Shown one piece after another: positions 31,240 through 37,784 of a stretch of 38,200 bases of DNA. Both the position numbers and the translations under genes were made by a program. Under the pieces are notes generated by a model that did no database searches, was not told the origin of the DNA, and was given only the letters and a program-made list of their open reading frames with translations. The first letter of the stretch is position 1; every line of letters begins with the position of its first letter. This stretch comes from Limnobacter olei (GTDB taxonomy: Bacteria; Pseudomonadota; Gammaproteobacteria; Burkholderiales; Burkholderiaceae_B), in the NCBI RefSeq assembly GCF_029087225.1, contig NZ_JARFJD010000032.1, positions 1 through 38,200 of the forward strand. The letters run 5' to 3'.

Positions 31240-31523
31240 CACGCTAAAGCATTGAAAAAATCCGTATACGGAACTATTATTGATCAACCCTGGCTGTAGT
31301 ACCTGTGCTACCTGGTGTGACCTCCCAAGGAAACCGTGGGATAACGGACCCCACCCGAAAGGGCGAGTGGCTGGCGTAAGCAGCCGCATCAAGACTGGTG
31401 GTTGTCGGTTTGGGGTTCCAGGCCGAGGCGCAACAGCCTCCAGCCTTGATGGATGATTCGCAAGAATGCGGTGTAAACCAGCCCGGACGCGGGGGCCATC
31501 TGACAGCCTGGAAAGACAGGCTT
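31240..31523 (-). ncRNA. Hairpin-rich non-coding stretch between terminase and portal unit (candidate RNA)
   Basis: About 280 nt without a credible gene, in a genome where most gaps are under 30 nt. On the transcribed strand several local hairpins are visible: AGCCTG/CAGGCT right after the terminase stop, CGCA/TGCG, GAGGC/GCCTC inside AGGC/GCCT, GGCTG/CAGCC, a CCC/GGG stem near 31348-31360 (whose + strand loop is GAAA), CCGT/ACGG and GTAG/CTAC. It ends in the terminator at 31255-31272. I see no group I intron core, tRNA, tmRNA or known ribozyme. It may be a structured leader/trailer RNA, a packaging-related element, or remains of a lost gene. Confidence 0.4.
31255..31272 (-). terminator. Terminator after the terminase region
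   Basis: TCCGTATACGGA is a perfect 12-bp palindrome (TCCG/CGGA stem with TATA loop) followed by six T residues. It ends the structured non-coding stretch and precedes leader element copy 6. Confidence 0.65.
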
Positions 31524-32903
31524 TCAAGTCGCCATGGGCGAGCGTCTTCTCCAGGTTTTTGATCTGTCTAGTTTTCCTGAACTCTGCATTTGATCCTCGG
31601 CAACCACCGCCATCAGACCAAAGCCATCCGCACCGTGAGAAGCCCAATCGTGTTCAGGGCCAAGGCCCACATCGCGCTCTTCATCCCACTTTTCGTGGTA
31701 CCACCCAAGTGCCTCAATGCCTGGTTCGGTGGCCGCGTCATTGGGCACATCATCTGGAGACTCAACGTCAATGGTGGTGTTGTTCATCCACACTGACGGA
31801 AAAATGCGCCGGGCAGCATTGATACGGGAAATTGCGGCCCCCTTACCCTGGTTGGGTACCACGGTCACGCTGTACCCTGCTTTCTCAAATGCGCTTTGAT
31901 AGCTGACGTTGAACACCTTGTCATGGGTCGCGCCATCGTGTGGCAGGAATATCTCGGTGTTCTCGGGTTGATAGCCATGCTTTCGCATCCAGATTAGGTG
32001 ATGCCCTACTTCTTGGCCAACCTGCTCATAGTAGTGATGAACACGAATTTCGCGCCCAATGAATTGAGCACCCCAAAACACAAAGGCGTCCGAGTTACGC
32101 CCGGTACCACCAATGTCGGCAAACAGTCGGCGTTTCATGTTGGGGTCAACACCAACACGGCATAAGCGGCCACTTGCTCTCATGTCGGCCAACTGCTTGG
32201 TGAAGTACGCGCCTTTAATGGCGGTGGCGTAAGCACCTTCCCAAATGTGGTTGTAACTGTCTGGATCGTTTTTCAACCAACGCTGACGCTGACGCTCAAG
32301 GATATCCGGGAACATTGGATTGTCCCGATAATTCAATTCAATGACTTTGTAGCGCGGGTCTTTGGTCTGCCTAAACCGCTTGTCTGTTGGGCTGTTTTTC
32401 CTGGCTGGGTTCCAGGTCACCCACAATTCTGAGTCTTCCTGGCGCAGTGTTGGGATCACAATGTCCCAGCACTTGTCGGTAATAGGCTCGGCTTCGTCGG
32501 CCCAAAGCAATAGGATTTTTGCCTTGGACTTTAATGAATTGATGGTCTTTTTGTCCAGGCCACAGAACTTGTAACTGATCCGCTTGGATTTGGTGCGAAT
32601 GTACTTCTCACCAATGTCGAAGTGAGGGGCTAACCAAGGTTCAGATTCAATGGCAGCCTTCACCTCGGCCATGGATGAATCATCAATGGAATTGAGGTAT
32701 TCACGACCGCAGACAATCACGCCTTCGCGCCCAGCCTGGTCCCACATGAGCGCGCGAATGGCGGTCATCTTGGCAAAACTCATGGTCTTACCGGAACCAC
32801 GACCACCCCAAGCGCCGCGCACATCGGCCTCACCACTGAAAACATCAATCAGTTTTGGTGGTAACTCGACATCAACATCAATTTCGGCTTCGGCTTCTGT
32901 CAT
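31524..32903 (-). CDS. terL: Terminase large subunit, 459 residues
   Basis: The ATPase-nuclease motor that packages DNA into the procapsid. The Walker A motif is GGRGSGKT (residues 33-40) and Walker B is LLLWADEAE with D136/E137. Motif III is LWVTWNP (~160-166). The nuclease domain has the acidic residues D263 (FADIGG), D323 (PHDGATHD) and D426 (SHGADGF). The length is normal for the PBSX-like class. It overlaps the small subunit as ATGA, with AAGGA just before the ATG. The last ~20 residues after GFGLMAVVAEDQ are basic and poorly conserved. Confidence 0.95.
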   Translation of the reverse strand: MTEAEAEIDVDVELPPKLIDVFSGEADVRGAWGGRGSGKTMSFAKMTAIRALMWDQAGREGVIVCGREYLNSIDDSSMAEVKAAIESEPWLAPHFDIGEKYIRTKSKRISYKFCGLDKKTINSLKSKAKILLLWADEAEPITDKCWDIVIPTLRQEDSELWVTWNPARKNSPTDKRFRQTKDPRYKVIELNYRDNPMFPDILERQRQRWLKNDPDSYNHIWEGAYATAIKGAYFTKQLADMRASGRLCRVGVDPNMKRRLFADIGGTGRNSDAFVFWGAQFIGREIRVHHYYEQVGQEVGHHLIWMRKHGYQPENTEIFLPHDGATHDKVFNVSYQSAFEKAGYSVTVVPNQGKGAAISRINAARRIFPSVWMNNTTIDVESPDDVPNDAATEPGIEALGWYHEKWDEERDVGLGPEHDWASHGADGFGLMAVVAEDQMQSSGKLDRSKTWRRRSPMAT

Positions 32904-33412
32904 TTGTCCTTCTTGGCTTTCAAAGGAACCAGTCGAATGTTTCTAATTACAGGTGCTTTTTGCTGCTCGTTGTCTTCTTTGAACAATCCCTTGTGCTTAA
33001 ACAGGCGTTCAATGGCGCTGTTTTTGTCCCAAAACTTGTATTCAATGCGTCCAAATTCATCGATCTTGAATGAGGCCACCGCCGCCGCTGTGTCGGCGTC
33101 CAGTTCATGGGGAAGTTTCACCCGGCCAGTCAAAGGATCAATGATGTTGGCAATGTTGGATTGAGCCAGGCGCAAGGCCTCACGCAGTATCTTGGATGTC
33201 TCGACAACAACTTCACCCTCGACCTTTTGGGCCAGTTCGTTGATCCTTGATGTAATCTTGAGGTCTTTACGCAATTGGGATGCACACTCGTTGATCGACT
33301 TGGGCGTCATTTTCCCCACCTTGTAGGCGGCGCGATACGCATCGGAAAGGCTTTTGCCCTTCACCACCTCTTGGCAGAACTTCTCTTGTTGTGGGGTAAG
33401 TTTTTCAGTCAC
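32900..33412 (-). CDS. terS: Terminase small subunit, 170 residues
   Basis: LTPQQEKFCQEVVKGKSLSDAYRAAYKVGKMTPKSINECASQLRKD is the helix-turn-helix start of the Terminase_2 family, which recognises the packaging start site. The middle contains ANIIDPLTGRVKLPHELDADTAAAVASFKIDEFGR, also typical. The start is GTG with GAGAGG 8 nt upstream and overlaps the preceding gene by 8 nt. It pairs with the large subunit encoded directly after it. Confidence 0.9.
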   Translation of the reverse strand: MTEKLTPQQEKFCQEVVKGKSLSDAYRAAYKVGKMTPKSINECASQLRKDLKITSRINELAQKVEGEVVVETSKILREALRLAQSNIANIIDPLTGRVKLPHELDADTAAAVASFKIDEFGRIEYKFWDKNSAIERLFKHKGLFKEDNEQQKAPVIRNIRLVPLKAKKDK

Positions 33413-33788
33413 CCAGGGAACCTCTCAATGTTGAGAACAGCGCGGTGGAAAGCGATTCAATAATCCGCTCATAATCATTGATCGCGCCGCGCTGACCAGG
33501 CAGCCAAGCAGGCTTTAATTTCAAGGCCAACACTTCGTCGTCCGTGGTGATGATCCAGGATTCGATTACTTGTCCCTGCTTGTTTCTCTTCCTCAATTTG
33601 TCGAACATCAAAGTCACAATATGGATATCGTTAGGAAACGAAAAGTCCTCCTGCATTGGCGTTGCCATCAGCGGCATAGGGACAGCCACGCGAACAAATC
33701 GACGCTCATAGCCCATGCGACAAAAATCAATCGGCAAATCAATGATGGTGATTGGCTCCAGGTCATCGGTGTAAATAACAACATTCAC
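33405..33788 (-). CDS. Phage hypothetical protein before the terminase, 127 residues
   Basis: MNVVIYTDDLEPITIIDLPIDFCRMGYERRFVRVAVPMP and FPNDIHIVTLMFDKLRKRNKQGQVIESWIITTDDEVLALKLKPAWLPGQRGAINDYERIIESL suggest a compact mixed alpha/beta protein. I do not recognise the family. The start is GTG, supported by AAGGAG 8 nt upstream, and overlaps the DUF1064 stop as GTGA. Because it sits next to the terminase genes, a packaging or head role is possible. Confidence 0.65.
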   Translation of the reverse strand: MNVVIYTDDLEPITIIDLPIDFCRMGYERRFVRVAVPMPLMATPMQEDFSFPNDIHIVTLMFDKLRKRNKQGQVIESWIITTDDEVLALKLKPAWLPGQRGAINDYERIIESLSTALFSTLRGSLGD

Positions 33789-34228
33789 GATCTAATCTCC
33801 TTCACTTCAATGCCGTGCACCCACAGCATCAGTTTTCTTTTAAGCCGGTACTCCGGCGTGGCGTGGCCTTTTACGTCTTCAACAATCGTGTTGCCTTCCA
33901 AGTCCTCATACACCATGTCCGCAATGTAGTTGGTGGCGCGCTCGTACCCACCCGAAGGCCTGGCTTGTTTGGGTATTAGTTCGTATGTCACCTGTCGGCG
34001 CAGGTTTTTGATCGCCTTTTTCTTTTGCTGATCAACCAGGTAAACCCACCGCCGATGCTCCGCTTTGGAGTCGAACTTCACCCCTTTGTCTTCCACCTTG
34101 GTGTTGCGGTACTTCTGCTTTGGCTGTTTGGCCTGCGGGTTGTCGCGCATTTCCACAATCGAAGGCGCAGCATTTCTCCGGGCAATGATTGCCAGGTACT
34201 GGTCTTCGGTCATGCGAATGCCTGTCAT
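33785..34228 (-). CDS. DUF1064 nuclease-like protein, 147 residues
   Basis: KYRNTKVEDKGVKFDSKAEHRRWVYL, RQVTYELIPKQAR and the C-terminal YIADMVYEDLEGNTIVEDVKGHATPEYRLKRKL match DUF1064 phage proteins. The residues E57, D104, E117-D118 and K120 (in VEDVKG) fit a PD-(D/E)XK nuclease core. Family members are thought to process phage DNA, for example as resolvase-like nucleases, but direct activity here is inferred. The start overlaps the zinc-ribbon gene as ATGA. Confidence 0.85.
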   Translation of the reverse strand: MTGIRMTEDQYLAIIARRNAAPSIVEMRDNPQAKQPKQKYRNTKVEDKGVKFDSKAEHRRWVYLVDQQKKKAIKNLRRQVTYELIPKQARPSGGYERATNYIADMVYEDLEGNTIVEDVKGHATPEYRLKRKLMLWVHGIEVKEIRS

Positions 34229-34512
34229 ACAGCACGATCCCCTTCACAATTTGGGCAACCATACTTGCCCAGGTTGGCATCAAAGGTATGTCCGCAACCG
34301 CATACGATTTGATCCTCAAGGTCCGCAAAAAGCGGCAGCGTTCGTGGGTGCAACTGCGATTGCGACAGGGTTTTTACAAACTGCACCTTGGTACCGGCCA
34401 TCGTTTTACGATTCAATCCAGCACGCTTGGCACACTTTGGCCCCACCGCCTCAGTGCCGATCATCACGAAAGGCACAGTCAACTTTCCACAAAAGGCGCA
34501 GCGCAATCGCAT
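34225..34512 (-). CDS. Zinc-ribbon protein, 95 residues
   Basis: Two metal-binding clusters are visible: C5/C8 with C27, and C71/C73/H75 with C86/C89 (CGCGHTF...CPNC). The latter is a clear zinc-ribbon pattern. I chose the ATG at 34512, which shares one base with the HAD stop (TGATG). The role may be nucleic-acid or protein binding; no named family was recognised. Confidence 0.7.
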   Translation of the reverse strand: MRLRCAFCGKLTVPFVMIGTEAVGPKCAKRAGLNRKTMAGTKVQFVKTLSQSQLHPRTLPLFADLEDQIVCGCGHTFDANLGKYGCPNCEGDRAV

Positions 34513-35063
34513 CAGAAATTCCCCGGTGCCACCTGGAAACAGGTTAGGCCTTTGGATCGCCACATATCCACAACCTTTTGGCGGTCGTCAAAAATAGCCA
34601 CCAAGCGGCGTTGGTCATACTCAGTAAGTGCGTCATACCAACCGGCCTTCAACTGCTCGTCAGGTGTGTAGTCGCCCTCACGGCGCATGCATAGTTCAAC
34701 TTCTTCCAGTTCATCGCCTGGGATGTATCGCTGCAACCATTCGCGGGTTTCGTTCATCACCTCGGCAGAACGGCCCGACCAAATCCACACATCGGCACCT
34801 TGCCGAGCCAATGCGATCATGGTGTTGATCACAGGCCACTTGGGCGTGTCATTCACGCACAGGCGATAAAACTCTGGCCAGTTTGGTTGCGATTCCCCGT
34901 TGCGCTCTCCTTTTCCATTGCAGGATGCGCATGGGGGCATATAAATAATTCCACCAGTACCTTTGCATGCGGAGCAAATTTCTTTTTTATTTTGAACCAG
35001 GTGCCTTCGATGATCTATGTCTGCCAGCGTCCCATCCAGGTCGAATATGTAAAGCGGTTTCAT
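34512..35063 (-). CDS. HAD-family phosphatase with a DnaJ-type zinc-finger insert, 183 residues
   Basis: All HAD motifs are present: DLDGT (8-12, nucleophile D8), WSGRS (95-99), K139 and FDD (D159/D160). The sequence is most like the 3'-phosphatase half of phage polynucleotide kinase/phosphatases, which clear nucleic-acid ends for repair. An insert after motif I carries two CxxCxGxG repeats (C30/C33 and C45/C48), the signature of the DnaJ zinc finger, within the usual cap region. That combination is uncommon. No kinase P-loop is seen, so this is a stand-alone phosphatase. It overlaps both neighbours as ATGA or TGATG. Confidence 0.85.
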   Translation of the reverse strand: MKPLYIFDLDGTLADIDHRRHLVQNKKEICSACKGTGGIIYMPPCASCNGKGERNGESQPNWPEFYRLCVNDTPKWPVINTMIALARQGADVWIWSGRSAEVMNETREWLQRYIPGDELEEVELCMRREGDYTPDEQLKAGWYDALTEYDQRRLVAIFDDRQKVVDMWRSKGLTCFQVAPGNF

Positions 35064-35443
35064 GAATGGGCCCCGTTATGTTGTGAAACTTGCTTGCCGC
35101 GCTTTTTAAACTGTTCGGCCAATTCAACTTCTGTGGCCAGGACACCAAAAGCGATGGCCTGCATGTCTTTCAAGTGCCGCTCGGTGGCAGCCAGGGCTCC
35201 ATCGCTGAATTCCATTCGAGTTGGGCGCACACCCGCCCGATACAACTCGTCCATCAATGCCTGGGCATCTGTTGGGCTCAACTCCAAGGCCGGTGGCTTG
35301 TGCCCCGCATAGAGCCCTCGCTCGATCTGCTCAAATTCAACCGGCTTGGCAAGTGATATGGTTTCTTCGCCATCAAAACCAACATGCAACTCAAAGACCT
35401 TCCCATAAACTGGCCGCTCCACCCAAAAATTCAGTTTTTTCAT
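35060..35443 (-). CDS. Phage hypothetical protein, 127 residues
   Basis: MKKLNFWVERPVYGKVFELHVGFDGEETISLAKPVEFEQIERGLYAGHKPPALELSPTDAQALMDELYRAGVRPTRME resembles a small-phage protein class found near replication or packaging genes, but I cannot name it. The first half is beta-rich; the second half is helical with ATERHLKDMQAIAFGVL. GAGAGG precedes the ATG, which overlaps the upstream stop as ATGA. Confidence 0.65.
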   Translation of the reverse strand: MKKLNFWVERPVYGKVFELHVGFDGEETISLAKPVEFEQIERGLYAGHKPPALELSPTDAQALMDELYRAGVRPTRMEFSDGALAATERHLKDMQAIAFGVLATEVELAEQFKKRGKQVSQHNGAHS

Positions 35444-35640
35444 GAATTCCTCTCAAGTTTCTGAATGATTGCGTGCAAGGTGGGCTTGGGTAGCGTCCCC
35501 AGGTGTCGGATCAATCCAGGCAATGTCTTGGGTTTGCGCGGCGAACTCCACAAATTCATGGCGTTGCGAATTGCAATTGGATTGCCATTGGCCAAGCGAA
35601 CAATGGTGCGTACTGGGCGTTCAAAGGATGGGTTTCTCAT
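35440..35640 (-). CDS. Small basic hypothetical protein, 66 residues
   Basis: A short Arg/Lys/Pro-rich protein (MRNPSFERPVRTIVRLANGNPIAIRNAMNLWSSPRKPKT). The middle and C-terminal part (LPGLIRHLGTLPKPTLHAIIQKLERNS) could form a small helix-turn-helix with a recognition helix, but the similarity is weak. It overlaps its neighbours as ATGA on both sides. Confidence 0.55.
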   Translation of the reverse strand: MRNPSFERPVRTIVRLANGNPIAIRNAMNLWSSPRKPKTLPGLIRHLGTLPKPTLHAIIQKLERNS

Positions 35641-35957
35641 TTGCCGCCCCTATCCATGTCTTTCCAGTGAAAAGCAATGATTCCCTTTGCTTGGTGAATT
35701 GCAACATCCCGCGCCAATGCCCGAGCGTGCTCCGGATTGTGTTTTGACGGATCAAGGCAAGCATTAGCACCTAATGAAGTTAAGCCGTTTCTGAGAACCA
35801 AAACACACAGGGTAAGCAATTTCAAAGACTCGCTACCTTGTGGCTCGTCGCGAGTTATTCGGCCATATTTTGCGCCTTCGTAAGCGGTGAAATAATGCTC
35901 ACTTGCTACGGAAGCCTCGACATATTCATTGGTTATTTCATGGAATTTGTTGCTCAT
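35637..35957 (-). CDS. Hypothetical helical protein, 106 residues
   Basis: MSNKFHEITNEYVEASVASEHYFTAYEGAKYGRITRDEPQGSESLKLLTLCVLVLRNGLTSLGANACLDPSKHNPEHARALARDVAIHQAKGIIAFHWKD has no recognised motif. It is soluble and helical in character with three cysteines. I chose the ATG at 35957 with AAAGGTG 7 nt upstream; a longer frame to 36158 lies over the neighbouring gene. It follows the 96-residue gene after one base. Confidence 0.65.
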   Translation of the reverse strand: MSNKFHEITNEYVEASVASEHYFTAYEGAKYGRITRDEPQGSESLKLLTLCVLVLRNGLTSLGANACLDPSKHNPEHARALARDVAIHQAKGIIAFHWKDMDRGGK

Positions 35958-35958
35958 T

Positions 35959-36249
35959 TCAGTGCACCTTTTGTGGTTGGTTGTGGCCGCGAATCTCGCG
36001 GAAGATGGAAAGCAAGGATTCGATTTTGAGTTCGCCCAACTTCTCGGGTACCCACTCAAATGATTCGTTGTGCTGGTCGCCAGTGTGTGATGCCAAACCC
36101 TTGGATGCGGCCCACAATGCAAAGTCCATGGAATGGAATCCGGCACCCACCACGGCAAACACCACCAGTTCCTTGAATTGGCCTTGGGTCATGTCCACCG
36201 TGGCCACCTTCGGGGTGCCTGGTGTCAATGGTTGAACTTGATTGCTCAT
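35959..36249 (-). CDS. Hypothetical protein downstream of the HNH cassette, 96 residues
   Basis: MSNQVQPLTPGTPKVATVDMTQGQFKELVVFAVVGAGFHSMDFALWAASKGLASHTG contains a hydrophobic stretch (~28-48) that might be a membrane segment or a buried helix. The start overlaps the HNH gene as ATGA within the 18-bp repeat. In a genome lacking the HNH cassette this gene would directly follow the 87-residue gene with the same ATGA, so the cassette does not disturb its coupling. Confidence 0.65.
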   Translation of the reverse strand: MSNQVQPLTPGTPKVATVDMTQGQFKELVVFAVVGAGFHSMDFALWAASKGLASHTGDQHNESFEWVPEKLGELKIESLLSIFREIRGHNQPQKVH

Positions 36250-36263
36250 GCTGTTTCTGCCTC
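36246..36263. repeat. 18-bp direct repeat, downstream copy (HNH cassette)
   Basis: The sense strand reads GAGGCAGAAACAGCATGA. It encodes EAETA and stop at the end of the HNH gene, and overlaps the ATG of the next gene. The identical sequence lies at the other end of the cassette at 36884-36901. Confidence 0.85.
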
Positions 36264-36887
36264 ATTGGTTTGTTTAAATTCTGATCTCCAACCCGGCCAA
36301 GGCCCGTATTCATTCCCCTGCCAGGTATATCCATTGCATCGGTTGTAAACGGTACTAAGCGAAATGCCGTAATGACTTGCCACCTCTTTCGCTGAATTGA
36401 AAACAACGCCATCAGCTATCCAGACTTTCAACTGAACCGGCTCAGGCAAATGTTTTCCTGTTTTTGCCCACCGGCAATTTCCTGGCTTGAAATGATCGTT
36501 TTTGTCTATCAACTCAATGGATGAAAAACCAGGGGGGCTTTGTCCAATGTCCTCAATTAAATGAGTGACATCCTTGTACAAACACTTAACTCCGCGGGCC
36601 CCGAAAAACTTATACAGGTTGTGTTTGGGATTTGAGCATGCGTAAAAAATCTTCATGAATGCTCTGTATTCGACCGTTCTGGAAAGGTCATGTTTTGTAA
36701 TTCTCGACCTCAAATCATCGGATCGCTTACAGCCACAAGATTGCGTGGCCCCTGATTTCAACCTGGTACGTTGAGGAAATGTGACATTTCCGCAATCACA
36801 AAGGCACATAGCCCTTTTGTTTGTTTTGTCGTTGATAAGATCGATCACGATCAATCTGCCATATCGCAAACCCACATCCACCTTCAT
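36246..36887 (-). CDS. HNH-like / zinc-binding phage cassette protein, 213 residues
   Basis: The N-terminal GLRYGRLIVID followed by CLCDCG (C28/C30/C32) and SCGC (C51/C53) is the zinc-binding start of a widespread phage HNH/AP2-like protein family. The middle part, YRAFMKIFYACSNPKHNLYKFFGARGVKCL, DIGQSPPGFSSIELIDKNDHFKPGNCRWA (~74-142), corresponds to its nuclease-like core, although the usual DRIDN histidine motif is changed to ELIDKND, so activity is uncertain. The C-terminus (FNSAKEVASHYGISLSTVYNRC, ~160-185) is a helix-turn-helix of the NUMOD type. It is flanked by an exact 18-bp direct repeat and keeps ATGA coupling on both sides, as expected of a mobile homing-type gene. Confidence 0.8.
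   Translation of the reverse strand: MKVDVGLRYGRLIVIDLINDKTNKRAMCLCDCGNVTFPQRTRLKSGATQSCGCKRSDDLRSRITKHDLSRTVEYRAFMKIFYACSNPKHNLYKFFGARGVKCLYKDVTHLIEDIGQSPPGFSSIELIDKNDHFKPGNCRWAKTGKHLPEPVQLKVWIADGVVFNSAKEVASHYGISLSTVYNRCNGYTWQGNEYGPWPGWRSEFKQTNEAETA
36568..36579 (-). promoter_or_regulatory. CsrA-consensus match inside the HNH gene
   Basis: The sense strand reads GTACAAGGATGT, matching all 12 positions of the CsrA consensus RUACARGGAUGU. It lies in coding sequence (LYKDV), so a chance match is possible, though it is rare for one 38-kb strand (about 0.01 expected with equal base frequencies). Confidence 0.3.
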
Positions 36888-36901
36888 GCTGTTTCTGCCT
36901 C
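36884..36901. repeat. 18-bp direct repeat, upstream copy (HNH cassette)
   Basis: GAGGCAGAAACAGCATGA again, encoding EAETA and stop of the 87-residue gene and overlapping the ATG of the HNH gene. Recombination between the two copies would delete the 638-bp cassette without scar. Confidence 0.85.
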
Positions 36902-37147
36902 CAATGGCGCGTTGTCGTATTGTTCTACCTGGTCAGGTGGGGGTAGGTTTTTCAATCGGTACGCTGGGATTGCGTCCGGGTATTTGATGTAAGCCATCAC
37001 TTCGCCTGGCGGGTAAAACGCTTTACAGACAGAGCAGAACCACCGCCCATCAGAAGGTTGAAGCATTTGCACTTTCACCACATCGCCTATGCCGAAGTCC
37101 GATTTACAGCACGCGGTGGGTCGGATAATTTGCGCTAAATAGGTCAT
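36884..37147 (-). CDS. Small Cys-containing protein upstream of the HNH cassette, 87 residues
   Basis: I chose the ATG at 37147, directly behind the upstream gene; the longer open frame lies over that gene. Cysteines C13/C14 and C38/C41 (in FCSVCKAFYP) could bind a metal ion. The C-terminus EAETA is the same as in the HNH protein because both lie in the 18-bp direct repeat. Function unknown; near a DUF7694-like gene and other Cys-rich small genes. Confidence 0.65.
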   Translation of the reverse strand: MTYLAQIIRPTACCKSDFGIGDVVKVQMLQPSDGRWFCSVCKAFYPPGEVMAYIKYPDAIPAYRLKNLPPPDQVEQYDNAPLEAETA

Positions 37148-37149
37148 GA

Positions 37150-37518
37150 TCAAAACCCCACAAATGATTTCGGGGGCGTCACGATGTCCCCGCTGGTTGG
37201 CTTCCAAAGGTGCAGGCAGTGCTTGTGCATGTTGATGTAGTCGCTTTTTCGCGGGTGCAACTGCATCACCACTTCCTCGTCTTCCCAAAACAGGTCTTTG
37301 ATGAAACACATTTCGTCCCAGGTCGGTGTGCGCTTGGGCAGCGACACGCTAACGTGCTCCCATCCATCGCTGTTTGAGGCAATGACCTGAAAACTCAAGG
37401 TGCTGGCCTCATTGAAATGCGGGATGTAGAACGCGCCGTTGGGTCCAAAATCGTCGGTTGAAGCCAACTGGCCGCGTCGAATGCGGTATTTATTCACTTT
37501 GCTCAGATCGGTTTTCAC
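37150..37518 (-). CDS. DUF7694-like phage protein, 122 residues
   Basis: WEHVSVSLPKRTPTWDEMCFIKDLFWEDEEVVMQLHPRKSDYINMHKHCLHLWKPT is a pattern of a conserved phage protein family I associate with DUF7694. The function is unknown. The start is GTG with GAGGGGG upstream and overlaps the preceding gene by 29 nt. The tryptophan/histidine-rich C-terminal half and the single cysteines C65-like and C94-like residues are conserved in my recollection of the family. Confidence 0.75.
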   Translation of the reverse strand: MKTDLSKVNKYRIRRGQLASTDDFGPNGAFYIPHFNEASTLSFQVIASNSDGWEHVSVSLPKRTPTWDEMCFIKDLFWEDEEVVMQLHPRKSDYINMHKHCLHLWKPTSGDIVTPPKSFVGF

Positions 37519-37756
37519 TGGTGGCCCCCTCTTCCAACTTGCCCAACAACTGACGTACCTTGGCCAGTACGGCCTTGCGCTTGGGGGCCCCAGGCGTGCG
37601 CTCGATGCAGGCCAACATTGCGTTGGCGTGTTGTTTGTGTGGGTTCGTGCTGGCCACCAGGGCGGCGCAACAGTTCACACAGGTCAATCGAAATGCTCCC
37701 CCCAAGGGTCTTTGGTTTTTGTTCCTGCTCTTGCATGCTTCGCACTCCTTGCTCAT
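37490..37756 (-). CDS. Small Cys-rich protein, 88 residues
   Basis: The N-terminus has CEAC (C5/C8) and CVNCC (C26/C29/C30), a plausible four-cysteine metal site. The C-terminal half is helical with RKAVLAKVRQLLGKLEE. The family was not recognised. It starts 19 nt after the partial replication-type gene and overlaps the DUF7694-like gene. Confidence 0.6.
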   Translation of the reverse strand: MSKECEACKSRNKNQRPLGGAFRLTCVNCCAALVASTNPHKQHANAMLACIERTPGAPKRKAVLAKVRQLLGKLEEGATSENRSEQSE

Positions 37757-37767
37757 GCCTACCGGTC

Positions 37768-37784
37768 CCGGCCAGTCAGGCCGG
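37768..37784 (-). other. Hairpin around the stop codon of the right-edge gene
   Basis: CCGGCC and GGCCGG pair perfectly over 6 bp with a 5-nt loop, with the TGA stop at the loop edge. No T-run follows, so termination is doubtful; it may set translation coupling or RNA stability. Confidence 0.4.

Noticed and set aside
31240-31523. Group I or group II intron in the terminase gene
   Set aside because: No conserved P-Q-R-S core or domain V was found, and the terminase already ends with the expected motifs.
30982-31647. Open frame of 221 codons on the minus strand across the terminase end and the non-coding region
   Set aside because: It starts inside the terminase in another frame, has a composition unlike a folded protein and runs into the next gene; no family is recognisable.
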